Assembly: GCA_010356995.1 (NCBI GenBank)
Contig: ML996693.1
Location: 1,054,001-1,118,000, forward strand
DNA from: Trichodelitschia bisporula
Taxonomy: Eukaryota > Ascomycota > Dothideomycetes > Phaeotrichales > Phaeotrichaceae
Length of the DNA stretch: 64,000 bases
Reading direction: 5' to 3'
Shown here: piece after piece, positions 43,931 to 55,500 of the stretch
Layout of the letters: every line of letters begins with the position of its first letter
How positions within the stretch are numbered: the stretch's first letter is position 1
Position numbers and translations under genes: made by a program
Notes under the pieces: model-generated
The model's input: only the letters and a program-made list of their open reading frames with translations
What the model was told of the DNA's origin: nothing
The model's database searches: none

Positions 43931-46259
43931 TTACCAGCCTGCACCTGTTAGCCATGCCCGAGCAGCAACAGAAGAAAAGAAACTTACCAAATGTCTCCGA
44001 ATGCAGCGTAATATCCTCCACCGCGCCCGAAACCGCCATGCCCTGCAATCGGGCAACCTCATTCGCAACCCCAATCTTCAGCGCATTCGGCCCACACACC
44101 GTAACCAGATTCCTTCCACCAGGCACCATAAACCCAGGCAACAGGTTCTTCATATCAGGTCTTCCAAACCGCACCTCGACTTTAACCCGCTCACCCGTCG
44201 CCTTCGCCGCACCCGCGCCAACCATCCCCGCTGCCATCAGTAACTCCAGCTCCGCGCTGCGCCCCTGCTGCCCATCCGCCTCCTCCTTGCTCGTCACGTA
44301 GATCAGCACTTCTACGCGGCACTCCGTCGACGAGGGCAGGTCGGCCAGCGCACGCAGCGCGCGCACAATCTCCGGCCGCGCCCAGGCTATCCACGCCGCC
44401 TTGCGGATACTCCACACGAAGCGGACGCTGCGCGTGCGGCACGCGCGCTCCCGTTCGATATCCGCCGCAAACCCGTCCGCCTCCTTACCGGCGCCAGGCA
44501 TGGGCCCGAGGGCCGATGCAGCCGCGATTTTCTCGGACAAGTACACGAGCCACGGCAGCGAGGCCGTGACGCCGGATCCGCCTGCCACAGTCACGAACCC
44601 ATCGAAGTAATGCTGCGCAGGCCGGACGTAGTCGCCGAACGGACCGTCAATCCACGTGCCCACATCCGCGGTATTCGCGCGCAGGGATTCGAGGGCCTCG
44701 AGCGAGGGGAAGCCAGGGGATGTGGGCGTTGTGCGGCCGCTGTAGCGGTATGGGCTGAGGGGCGCGGTGCTCAAGGTCGAGACCACGCGTGGTTTCGTGG
44801 TGGAGGTGAAACTGGCGCGGCTCGGGTTTTCGCTTTTCAGGCGGGAGAGGGAGGAGTAAGAGTCGTGGCGCGCGCGGGGCGGCTCGTCGAAGTCGGTGAC
44901 GCTCATCATGGGGGTTGAGCGGCCGTTCACGGTCAGGCCGCTGAGGTTGGAGAGACCCTGCTCCTCGCGGCGTTTGGCGAGTTTGTTGAGTTTGCGGGTG
45001 AAGCCGCCGCAGGCGCGGACTAGGAAGACCATTTCGTTCTGTCCGCCTAGGTAGCGCGGTGTTGGCACTGAGGCGATGGTGAAGGGGTGGTTGTCCATGG
45101 CGCTGATCCCTGGGATGCTGATGTAGCAGTGCTGGCCCGGTCGCCAGCGGAGCCTGGCCGGTACAGTCACGGTTACGCGCGTCATGTCGCCCGGCAGGCT
45201 TTCGAGGGCCGTCGGGAAGCCGTGCAGCCCCCGGCTGAGAGGGAAGGTGAAGCGGTTACGCTGGATCATGCGCGCGATGACGCTGAAGGCCCACAGCGCC
45301 ATAGCGCCGTAAATGTACTCCGGTGCGGCGTACTCGCCCTTGATGTGCCAGAACATGAGCGCGAACCAGCCGGCGGCGAAGAAGATGTGTAGATGCTTGA
45401 AGACTTCGTAGGCTTTGTTGCGGAAGTAGGGGAGCGAGAAGATGACGAGCAGGATGAAGACCGCCTGGAGGAAGGTGCCAGGGAGCTGGTGCGGTTAGCG
45501 GGTTTGACAGAGACAGGAGCGAGGGATGTCACGTACTTCGCGCCGGTGCAGCCTGTACAGCAGAACCAGCTCGTTCCAGCCACCCTCCTTGAGAGGCGCG
45601 ATTATGTGGGGTACCTATCCGGTAAGCGGTGCCAACCTCAGCTTCGGCTAACGTACGGCATGGATAATGGACAGGCAAAAGAGGATATACGCGACGAAAC
45701 GGTGCCATATGTTTAGTTTCGCGTACGAAATGCCCGTCAGGAAGGTTACGACATTGACCTTGCCGGCCAGCGCGATGCACACGGGTGTCAAGCCGGACAT
45801 CAACATGGCGCAGCGAACGGATAGCGGCGGTGACCCGTATCGGAACTCGCTGCGCAGGTACTTGCCCTGGAAGAAGGGGAGGATGGAAATGTAGATTGTG
45901 GCGGCGGCCATGAGCAGGAGGACACCATAGGAGATATCGAGGGAGTCGCCGAGCTTGCCTGATAGTCGGCGGTAGGTGAAGGAGCGCCAGTATCCGACGA
46001 GGCGATGCTGGAGGTTGGAGCGGCGGTGAAAGTCGTTTAGGCGATGGCGGAAGTGGATGATCATGAAGAGGCCGATGAGGACGGCGTAGAACCAGACGGC
46101 CCATTCGCCGTAGCTTTCGAAAAATGTGTTCGAATACGCGTTTTGTGAGTCGTTCCAGCCGATGATGAAGGCTTTGCACGACCGGTTCATGCACCGCGGG
46201 TCTTCGATGGGAAGGTTCCACAGCGTATTTTCGGATTGGTCGCCTGCGTAGTCGGCCAT
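43931..46259 (-). CDS. Ferric reductase / metalloreductase transmembrane protein (FRE family)
   Basis: This plasma-membrane flavocytochrome moves electrons from NADPH through FAD and two hemes to reduce Fe(III) or Cu(II) outside. Four exons (45657-46259, 45537-45614, 43988-45485, 43931-43944) give 730 residues. Several transmembrane helices occupy the first half, with heme-ligand His in NIWHRFVAYILFCLSIIHAV and HLHIFFAAGWFALMFWHIKG. The FAD motif is NHPFTIASVP, the NADPH motif GGSGVTASLPWLVYLS, and the tail is HSETFGAGW, the family's usual ending, created by splicing a 14-nt last exon. A Ser/Thr-rich insert (about residues 390-460) sits between the FAD and NADP lobes, as often seen in fungi. 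An 18-bp palindrome lies 107 bp upstream. I saw no clear GATA-type (SreA) site. Confidence 0.93.
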
Positions 46260-46365
46260 CTTGGGGTGGTTGTCTACGCGGCCAGGGGGGAGCTTTGGGG
46301 TTGCAACTGAAAGGGGGGGGGAACAAGAGCACTGCTACGATGGGATACGGAAGAAGCGAACGTCG

Positions 46366-46383
46366 AGGCTACGATCGTAGCCT
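46366..46383. promoter_or_regulatory. Perfect 18-bp palindrome upstream of the ferric reductase
   Basis: AGGCTACGATCGTAGCCT equals its own reverse complement and lies 107-124 bp upstream of the reductase ATG. Its position fits a binding site for a dimeric regulator, which is an inference. It matches no iron-regulator site that I know. Confidence 0.45.
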
Positions 46384-49300
46384 AATGGAAAGGGAAACGA
46401 ATGACGATGGTGGGAGAAATATCAGCACAGACTTCAAGGGGCACGGAAGGGGAACAGGAAGCTCATATATTTTTCTAGGAGTCTTTCGAAGCTCCCCTTA
46501 GGCATAGCCGGCCAAGTGTCGGCGAAGGCTGAGATTGACGCCGACAGCCACATGCGCCTCATACGGAGTGGCATCCTGTCGGACACAGCAAAAAGTCAGT
46601 GGTGCAGGGGCGCTCGGATACCACGGAATGGCAGCGCTTGCCCATGAGAGGAGAGGCGCGGTGGTATGAGCGAAATGGAGTTCGGAGAAGGAGAGAAAAG
46701 TATCATGCAATGGCGGCCATCGTCAACTCCGACAATGCAGCCTCAATTGCATCGCCAATCGGCCATCTCACAGGCTGCAGCGTACTTTCGCAGTTGCAGT
46801 GCGCAAATCCCCGCCGGACATTCGCGGTGTTCGAAGCACAAAATCCCCTAGCGGCCAGGGCTGATGGCTGCTCAGCCAAACTGCCGCGCTGGACCACTCA
46901 GGAGGCGCGCCGCGCGCGCTCGCGACTTGGCCGCTATTTTGGGAGGACAAGGGCGGGGCTAAGCGGCGGCTAACTGGTTGGCGGGATCTGGGACCTGAAG
47001 CAACGAGATTCTAGCGGCCGAACATGCCAATTGACGAAGCTGTTGTTGTTGCGGTGGGAGATGAGCCGCCAGCAAGTGCTGGCTTTGACACGGCAGTCAA
47101 GAGCGGGGCCTCAGTATGCCTAAAGGTACCTCGCGCTCCTCATCAACGCGATGGGGCAACTGCCCCCCCGTCATCGTTGGACAAAGGAGGCAGGACTCGA
47201 GGGCAGAGCTTCGAACACGAGAGACAGACTCGGAGCATGAAACAAAAGCTCCCCACAAGGCTCGGCGTGTTCAGAACGCCGATCGCAGGTGATGACTCAC
47301 TCCTCCGCTTCCACTTCGCCATGATAAAGCCTTTATCACCACCTGTCGTGCACGCCTATGACGAAGCAGCCGCAGACCAACGGCCTTACCGCAGCAAAGC
47401 AGACGGTGTAACAACGCCGACGCTGCACGCTTGTCGCTCGACCGTCCGCACAGCATGGAAGCAGCGTTCGAAAGAAGCAGGATCGGCATCAGCTATCGGC
47501 ATCAGCAGGGCAGCCGTACATAACGGCACAACGACCGCACAACGGCACAATCCGCCCACCATGCAGCGCCCATGCCTCCTCTCGCCCCCTTTCGCGACAA
47601 GACGTCGCCCCCCAGCCACCACCGGGCCCTCGTTTTTCCACAACCGTCCGGGCCTGAGCTCCGCTAACCAATTAGCTTCCTGCTTTTCCGCCATGCGGCC
47701 CGCCGCGCGCTGCAAGGCACGGGAGGCGCGCAGGGAGGAGAGGCGAGTGGGCCACGCAGCGGCGACGCGTGGGGGCTGAGACGACGGAACGTGCCCTGCG
47801 TGCACAAAACACGCCCGCCGCTATGACATGTTTAACCTAAAAACGCATCGGTAGTCCATCGGTTTCGCGATTCCACCTTTCCGCCGGCATGCCGTGCGCG
47901 CCTGCGGTGCCGAAACCTGATGCGGGGCCGGCGCGAGGCTATGTGCTGTTGTGCGGCAGCTAAGCCGCGAGGGCGGGTGAGGAGGGTCCGGTGGGATAGG
48001 CGGTGTTGCGCGACGAGCCTTGTGTAGTAGCTAGGGCCTTGGATGCTGAGAGCTTGGGACGCTCGGCTTGGGGTGGCGAGAGGTTGAGGTTGCATGCCGC
48101 GGTGAGGTGGCATCCGGGGATGCGGGGCTGCCTGGGCGTCGGTGGAGCGGGGAGGAGTGCTGGGTTGAGGTTCGCTGTGTGGGATCGGAGTGTCGGTATT
48201 GGTATGCGGATGCTGTGGGATGAGGGACGTTGGTGAGTGGCTGGGTGGGATGATGATTTCTGGGGCTTAAGTTGCCGTTTTGGGATGGCATTCAGCTGGG
48301 GATGTTGACGACACTTCCAGTTTGTCAGCCCATCGCCATGATCCGATCACCTAGCTTGTGTTTCCGGATCCGCTCCCCTTTTCCTAAAACTCTCAGACCA
48401 CCAGCTTCTCGCGCTCCGAAGTCCTCAGTCATGTCAGGACCCGACTTGCTCATATCGTCGATCGCAAGGCTGGCCCGCACACCCACAGCATCCGCACCAT
48501 TTCTGGACACATCCTTCGCACCGGCAATCGCCGCGACGCCGACATCAAGCATCCTGGATGTCATGCGGGCGGCATGACCTTCGCTTATGCGAGATACGTA
48601 TCTGCCGTATCTTGCCAGCCGAAGCGAGGGCGCTGTGGTGATCGCTGCCGTGCCTCATTGAACCAAGGCCGTCACTGTCCATCCGGGGTCCGCATGAATC
48701 CTGCTGCTCATAGCTCTGCCGTATCGAGGTCGGTACGTCATGCATGAGCTATGGTTTGTCGTTTTTACTGTTGATCTCAAAACCAAGCTGGTAGATAGCC
48801 TTGCTCAATTGGAGGAGCTACGGGCATCGGTTTTGCAGCTTGTCGGCAAGGCATGAAGCATAACGCCTACCGTTCGAAATCGGCCCGAGATGACGAACAT
48901 ACTGAACCTCGAGTTCGGATCCTTTGCCCATAGTAATTGTCATCGCGGCTATTTGCCCAAAAAAAACAGAAGGTGTGTTACACCCCTCATACTTGCTCGC
49001 AGGATGAGCGTTCGTGGGCTAATTGTTGCTCTAGGGGGGTAAATTATTCACATTGCTCAAGAATTCATGAAAAAACTTCACTTCAAAGTCTCGTGCAAAG
49101 AGCTCACTGAAAAAGGCTCATACTCGTATCTCTGATATAAAGTGAGAAGAGATGGACAGGACTTCGTTGTCACACAGAGGAGATACTTTCGAAAGATCCC
49201 GAGCAAGTACAGGATAGAAGAGAAGGCAGAGGCGTGCGTCTCTCCCGGTGAGCCGAACTTCGAGCTCTTTCGACAAGCTTCACCATGCCGTCTACTTCCA

Positions 49301-49384
49301 GCAGCCGTCAGTGACGAAATGGCCTTCGGTGCCGGAGGTGTGAGCGATACCGGCTATGGCTAGGACACGCATCATGCGACAAAG

Positions 49385-51333
49385 ATCTACACCGATCACA
49401 AGGCGTTACTCGGCGTTCTTTGCAGTCCTGACCCCACTGGAAAGATCGCACGGTGGCAGTATTCCCTGTCACAATATTACTTGGAGTACGTGTACATTTG
49501 TTATGGAACAGGCATCGAGGCTTTGACAGCCTGAAGGCTCATTGAGCATGGACGACGCCCTAACATTTGGTAGCTGAAGCTGTCTTCCTCTCGCATACCA
49601 CGAGAGAACTTCGATTCACTACCTCAGGGAGCCAAGAGGTCGCAGCGTCACCGAGTCGGCACTTTTTCTCTCTCCGTCTGTGCTGCAGCGGAGCATCCCA
49701 ACTCGACTGTGAGAACAGCGAGTCAACACACCTGGCTGTGCAGACAGCAGGCACCTTTCCCTCTGGCCGGCAACAGCAGAGCACCTCACCCTCAACTCAC
49801 ACATGGAGGACGATGGATACACACGTTGTTATGGCACGTTGTCTTATGGCTTATATGCTGCGAGAACGCAGCGTTCTTTTCTTTGTTTGTGCCATCTGTT
49901 ATGGAACAGGCATTGAGGCTTTGGCAGCCTGAAGGCTCATAGGGCATGGACGGCGCCATACCAACATTCCAGGCAAAGATAACAATATGGCCGGTGATGA
50001 GAGAGAACTCACGAAGAGTGGTGTGTCCCACTGAGAACCTCACTCTCCACATCTGCTTCCACTCCGCCAGCGGTTGGCATAGTGACTACGGGCTGGTTGT
50101 GACGCCAGAGGATGTACTGGAAGCTCAGACATCATGGCACGGGTTCAAAACGGCTTCCACCAGATACTTCGGTCTTGAGCTAAGGATGGCATCCCCGAAA
50201 TCAGGATCACACGGCTTTCGAGGCCCAAGGGTTCGGCCAAACTTCCTGGGCTTAAAGCCATCGAGATACACGCCAACCGCATGGATATGACAAGTTTGAC
50301 GGAGACGATGACCCGAGGTTTCAGCATGTTGCCGGCGAACTCCGCCGTTGGTATTGCGGAGAGGAACATGAACCCTGGCCGGAAGTCCTAGTGGTCAGCC
50401 TCAAAGGGTCAAGCCACGGTGCCGGGTCTACGCCGGCTCCTAACCGGTCAGTAAACGCTCCGAGTTCCTCTCGTCTGTCAGTTCCAGTCCCGAGCAACGG
50501 CGACCACGCAACGCGATAAGGACGTCCTCCAGCGCAGCGAGGTGATGGCTCCAAAGTCACCTGTTTCAACTGTTACGGAATTGGCCACATGCAGTGGGCA
50601 CGGCATTCCATCCCGAGACTGATGGCCAGTCTGAGCGCGCCAATGCAGTGTTGGAACTGTATCTGCGAGCGTACACGTCACGGGAGCAAGACGACTGGGT
50701 TGACTGGCTGGCGATGGCAGAATTCGAAGCCAACGCAGCTCCCAGCGAGTCCTGTCCCGAGCCCCGGCTCCGGTCCAAGAGAAAGCTGAAAAACGCAAAG
50801 CATACGAGTTGGGAGCTGCCAGAAAAGAGTTCCAAGAATCGGACGAACCGGAACAGCGGAACAGAGGCTTATGGCCTCATGTGTCTGAGGAGTATGTCAA
50901 GGAAGAAGTGTGCAAGAGTTATCCTGCGACTAGGAGGCACGACTTGACAACCTGGGGATTGGTACTGAGGTGTTCGAGGAGGAATCTGAAGTTCGTAGCC
51001 GTTTTGTGTGAACCAGATACAAGGCTCATTGGGTCAGGCACATGTCAAACACATGTTGAGGCATATGGCACCCACAGGCTGATGGAGCCCATGGCCCGCG
51101 TTGAGGCTATGCCTGCGCAACGTCGGTCGCGCGAACAAGCGGATCTGTCAACCTCCGATGAACCCGCTCGCAAGACGACCAAAACTAGAAAGAACCCGAA
51201 GAGGAGCACGGCAGTGCGTCACTTGCGCGGCATGACGGGGAAACCTCAGATTGACATCGCACGCAAAATCCTTGCTCAGACGGTCAGGGAAGAAGACGGC
51301 ATCACATTCGGGGACCTCCTCGACGCCAGCTGA
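49385..51333 (+). mobile_element. Fossil Ty3/Gypsy LTR retrotransposon remnant(s), scrambled and broken
   Basis: Short plus-strand segments match parts of Ty3/Gypsy polyproteins. At about 49385-49500 there is an RNase H-like stretch containing YTDHKALLGV. At about 50550-50590 there is a zinc-knuckle-like [10 protein letters not shown]. At about 50594-50757 there is an integrase stretch containing [16 protein letters not shown] and [17 protein letters not shown]. At about 51120-51333 there is a segment resembling the gag-protease linker. These are not in the family's normal order, so more than one copy or rearrangement is involved. The element is broken many times over (well beyond ten breaks) and cannot be active. 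No clear pair of long terminal repeats was found; a direct repeat of about 70 bp occurs at 49500 and 49898. It is old, but I cannot date it. Confidence 0.75.
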
Positions 51334-52543
51334 GGCATGTATCAAGCACACACCATGCCGTGGGTTACCCGAGCATGGATATCAGACGACCAAGTGAGCC
51401 TAACTCTCTCCTCATCCATCTTGTTCACTTGAATCAATCACATGCATTCTGGATCTCCACTTTGCGTCACACCAACTTTGGTACGCAGCAATTGGTGCAA
51501 GGAATTGGCTTGGAGGGCAAGCATCATGGCGAGAAACGGATACTGGGTGCTGACCTTGCGTAATCGGTGTTCTCCTCGGCAGCAGCAGGACAATGCGATG
51601 GTCGCCACCGAAGCCTTAGGAACCGGGAATGTTTCAGCCTTGCACACCCGGGAAGTTCACGACCACACACCACGTGCCATGTCTGGAAACGAACGCCGGA
51701 TCGGCCAAAGGGCGCTCCAGGACGGGGGCGCTTTTCTACTCTGTGGGTGGGATCCTGGTGCCCAGTCGCCATCAGTGGTTTTGACCTCTTGGTGTGGGTT
51801 GGGTTGCAGGTTGCAGGTGTTCTGCTGTTGTCGTTACTGTCGAATGCACGTCAATATCTAGAACTAAGGATACTCGTATGTGTATTTTTAATGTTGGCTG
51901 TGTGATGCTACCATGAAGTGCCATCTGAATCATCTATTCTCGATCCTATGACAGCCCAACCGAGCCATCCAACGGCACAAGCGACAGACCAACAACCCAG
52001 CCAACTCACCCTACGAGACCCTACTCATCCTCCATCTTTGTAGGTGTATGGGACACATTCGGGCATCACCGCCTCGTGACCCACATCCACCATCGTCAAC
52101 ATCACGCAGCTTCATGCAATGTGCTATAAACACGCCCCAACGGGGCCAATTACGTCCTAAGCCTATAGACCGGACCACCTAAGGTACTCATCATCCCCAC
52201 ACTCGCGGCGACCAGCTACGCGAGACGTGCATGCAAAGAGCCGTGCATCAAGTATCCACACTCAAGGAAAAACGAGTTAAAGGAAAAAGGAAGAAGCGCC
52301 CTCGGGTCGTATCGACCGCGCAAGGGGAGAGAGGAGAAAGAAGGTATAGACTCGAAAAAGGTATGTAGACGTGCAATTTGTCCAAGAACCCAACCAGCAA
52401 ACGGTGGTATCAATCTCAGCGCCGCCGCGCACCCCAAACATAAAACAGGAAACGAAGCCAACGCAAAGAGAAGAAAGGCCACATTGTAGCACGGAACCAA
52501 AGCTGTACACGAAAACGACAGACGATACTCAACCCTCACCTCC

Positions 52544-55500
52544 TCACTCCCCCCTCCACCCCCCAACCCTACCCCCAAACTCCGCCCTCGGCGTTCCCTC
52601 CATACTCCCACTCAAGCTCTCATCATCCCCAAACCCCCCCACCTCAGCATCAGCATCATAACTCCCCCTCCTCAACAACGGCGGCGTGCTCGGCTGCGGA
52701 ATCTCCTTCCCCTTCCCCTTCCCCTTCCCGCCCCCCGCCTCCGGCGTCCGCCTCGCATTCGACGTCGGCGGCGTCATAAGCCCTGACAAAAAACTCTGCG
52801 CACTACTGGGCGGCGGCCGGATCCTAGACGGCGTGCCGGCACGGGGCGACGCCGCCGCGCTCGTCGTCTCGCTACTATTTGCAGTCGAGAGCTGGCTCGG
52901 CGCACGCCGCCAGTTCCCAATCGCAGCCGCCAGTTGCGCAGCCTTGGGGGACGCAAAACTAGCCACGCTAGCAAGGCTAGGAAAAGCCTGCGCACCGCCC
53001 GCGGCATTCGCGAGCTGGCGCTCCTTCTCATGCAACTCCATCTGCAGGCCCGCGCGGATACGTATAGCCGCGTTACGCACGGCCTTGCGGTCGAAGGTGC
53101 TGACGTCCAGCGCGCGGACGAGGTCCGCTAAATCGTCCGACCGCACATGGAGCAGCTCGCGCAGCCAGGCGATTTCAGAATCACGGGCGCGGAGCTTGGA
53201 GCCCGATTCTGGATCCGCTTCGGCGAGACGCGTTTCCAGTCCTTCGATTCGCGATTCGCGTTCTTGGAGTTGATCTTGTAGGACCGCGAGGGATTCGCGC
53301 AGGGCCTGGGAGGAGCCGCCTAGGGAGGCGCGGGGGGGTGGGGAGAGGGGTGTTTTTGCGGATTGCGCTGCGGCGGCGGCGGCGTGCGCGGCGGATTTGG
53401 CGACGTCGAGTTTTTCCTCCATGTGCAGGAGTTTGTCTTGCAGGAGGGTGATCTTGGAGTCTGCGAGCTGGAGCTGCGAGGTCAGATACGCCTCGGACCG
53501 GGCCTTGTCCTCGCGCGCGTGCTCCAGCGCGCGCCGGTGCTGCTCCTCCATCTCGCGCAAGCGCTCGGCGTGGGCCTCCTTCACGAAACCCTCAGCGTGG
53601 ATCCTACTCTCAGCCACATGCTCCATCTCCCTCCGGTGCTGGCGCCGCAACTCCTCAAGCCGCTCATCAAACGCCTGGCGCTGCTCCGCGAGCGCCGCAT
53701 TCTTAGCCTCGAGCGCCGAGCGCAGGGCATCGCGCTTCGAGTCCGATTCCTGCTCGAGCACAAGCTCGTGCTTCGCCTTGGCCGTATCGGCATCCATGCG
53801 GACGGCCTCGAGTTCAGCCCGCGCGCGCGCAACTTCGTGCTCGAGCCCGGCGCGCACGACGTTGACCTCGTTATTCGCAGTCTCGAGATCGGCCTCCATG
53901 AGCATGCGCGTGCGCTGCACCTCCACACGACCCGTCTCGCGCGCCTCGCGGAACTCACGCGCATACTGTTCCGCCGCCTGCTGGTGCTCCGCAACCTCAA
54001 GCCTTAGCGCAGCAATCGTCTCCTCGAGCCTTGCGTGCTCCTTCTCCGCCTGCTCCACCACAACCCCCAGTCTCACCGTCTCGCGCTCATGCACAAACAG
54101 CTTCTCGCGATCCTCCTGCAGCCGCAAGCACTCCTTCTGCGTAGCCTCGAGCGCAACGCGAAGCCGCATCGCCTCGCGCTCCTGCTCCTCAAGCCTCTCG
54201 AGTTCGCGCTCCAGACGCTCGCGGGTGCGGGCCTCGGCCTCGCAACGCGCGGTGAGAACCTCGTAGCGCGTGCGGTGCTCGGCGTCGGCACGCTGCCACT
54301 TAGCGCGCTCAGTGGCGATTTGGCCGGCGGCGCGGCCCATGTCGGTTTGCACCTTGTCGATACGTTCGCGCATGGACTCGCGGATGCGTAGAGCTTCTTC
54401 GGTTTGCAGTTTGAGCGCGGAGAAGGTGGCTTGGATCTTGGATTTCTCGGCGCGCTCGCACTCGACGTCCTGTACCAAAGTGGCGTTGGAGGAGCGGAGG
54501 TCGTCGATGGTGATCTGTAGCGTGTTCTTCTCCTCCATGGCAGCTTCGATGGCCTTATCCATACGTCCGTTGCTGGTCTCCAAGTTTGCCACATGGGCCC
54601 TGACCTCGGTGAAGGTGTGCTCGAGCTCCTTCAACCTGCCAGTGTCACCGGCGGACGAGGCACGCAGAGCTTCCAACTCTTCCTTCGCTTGCTGAAGCTC
54701 CCGCTTCATGTCCTCTTCACGCTTCTCGGCGTCCTTGCGCAGTTCAATCTCAGCGGTGAGCTTCGAAGTCGTCTCCTTGATAGTCTCGGCCAACTTGCCC
54801 ATGTGCTCTGACTCCGCAGGTGCCTTGCGGCTACGCTGCAAGTCATCAACTTGCCGTGTGAGGGCCTCGTCGACCAGACCCTTGACAGTGTCCGTCTGGG
54901 GAAGCTGAGAGATGGAGGCCGCGACGGAGTTCTTAATCTCCGCAATCGCCTGGTGCACCTCAGTGAGGTCAACGCTCTGCACAAGTGTCTTCTGGCTGTC
55001 CTGCTGAAGCGACGAGATCGACTCCAGCATGATTGTCCGCAGCTTCTCCATCCGCCTATCGCGACGGGGCGAGAACGAGCGCGAGTTGAGATCCGTGCCA
55101 GCATCATCATCTTCGTCATCCGCGTCGCTCTCCGCCGTCGCCCGTGACCGCATGCGGCGGCTTGATCCGGTGTGGGGAAGCGACGACATTTGCTCGATGA
55201 TCTGCCCCAAGCGCTTCTCGAGCGGCGCGAGGCGGCTGTCGACCGCGCCCTGCACGAGCTGGGACACACGGCTATCGAAAAAGCCCATCCGCTGGCGGAG
55301 CATGTTATCGTCGCCGGAAGAAATGGCATCGTCCCAGTCGCTGACGGGAACATCGCCGGCGGCGTTGAGACGAACGGGGGAATCGTACGCAGGCGCTGCG
55401 CGGCCGTCGCTGAAGGGATCTTGCGTGACGGACGTGGTGTCGACATCTGGAACACGGATGGGACGGGCGTAGAAGCGGCGCGGGCTCGGGCTCGGCGCAT

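Larger units (their letters stand above)
46260..52543. other. Gene-poor block of 6.3 kb, including a retroelement remnant
   Basis: The first 350 bases hold the ferric reductase promoter. A 251-codon plus-strand frame at 47024-47779 overlaps antisense frames and has no motif. A 79-codon minus-strand frame at 48325-48564 is discussed as a finding. Remnants of a Ty3/Gypsy element occupy about 49385-51333. The last 600 bases are the 3' region of the large coiled-coil gene. Confidence 0.6.

Noticed and set aside
47024-47779. 251-codon plus-strand frame
   Set aside because: No recognisable motif, overlapped by long antisense frames, and no likely introns or family resemblance.
49645-49666. Sequence CACCGAGTCGGCACTTTTT resembling the last hairpin and tail of a Cas9 guide-RNA scaffold
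   Set aside because: Only a short word matches; there is no CRISPR array, no cas gene and no other tracrRNA part, and the genome is fungal. It is a chance resemblance.
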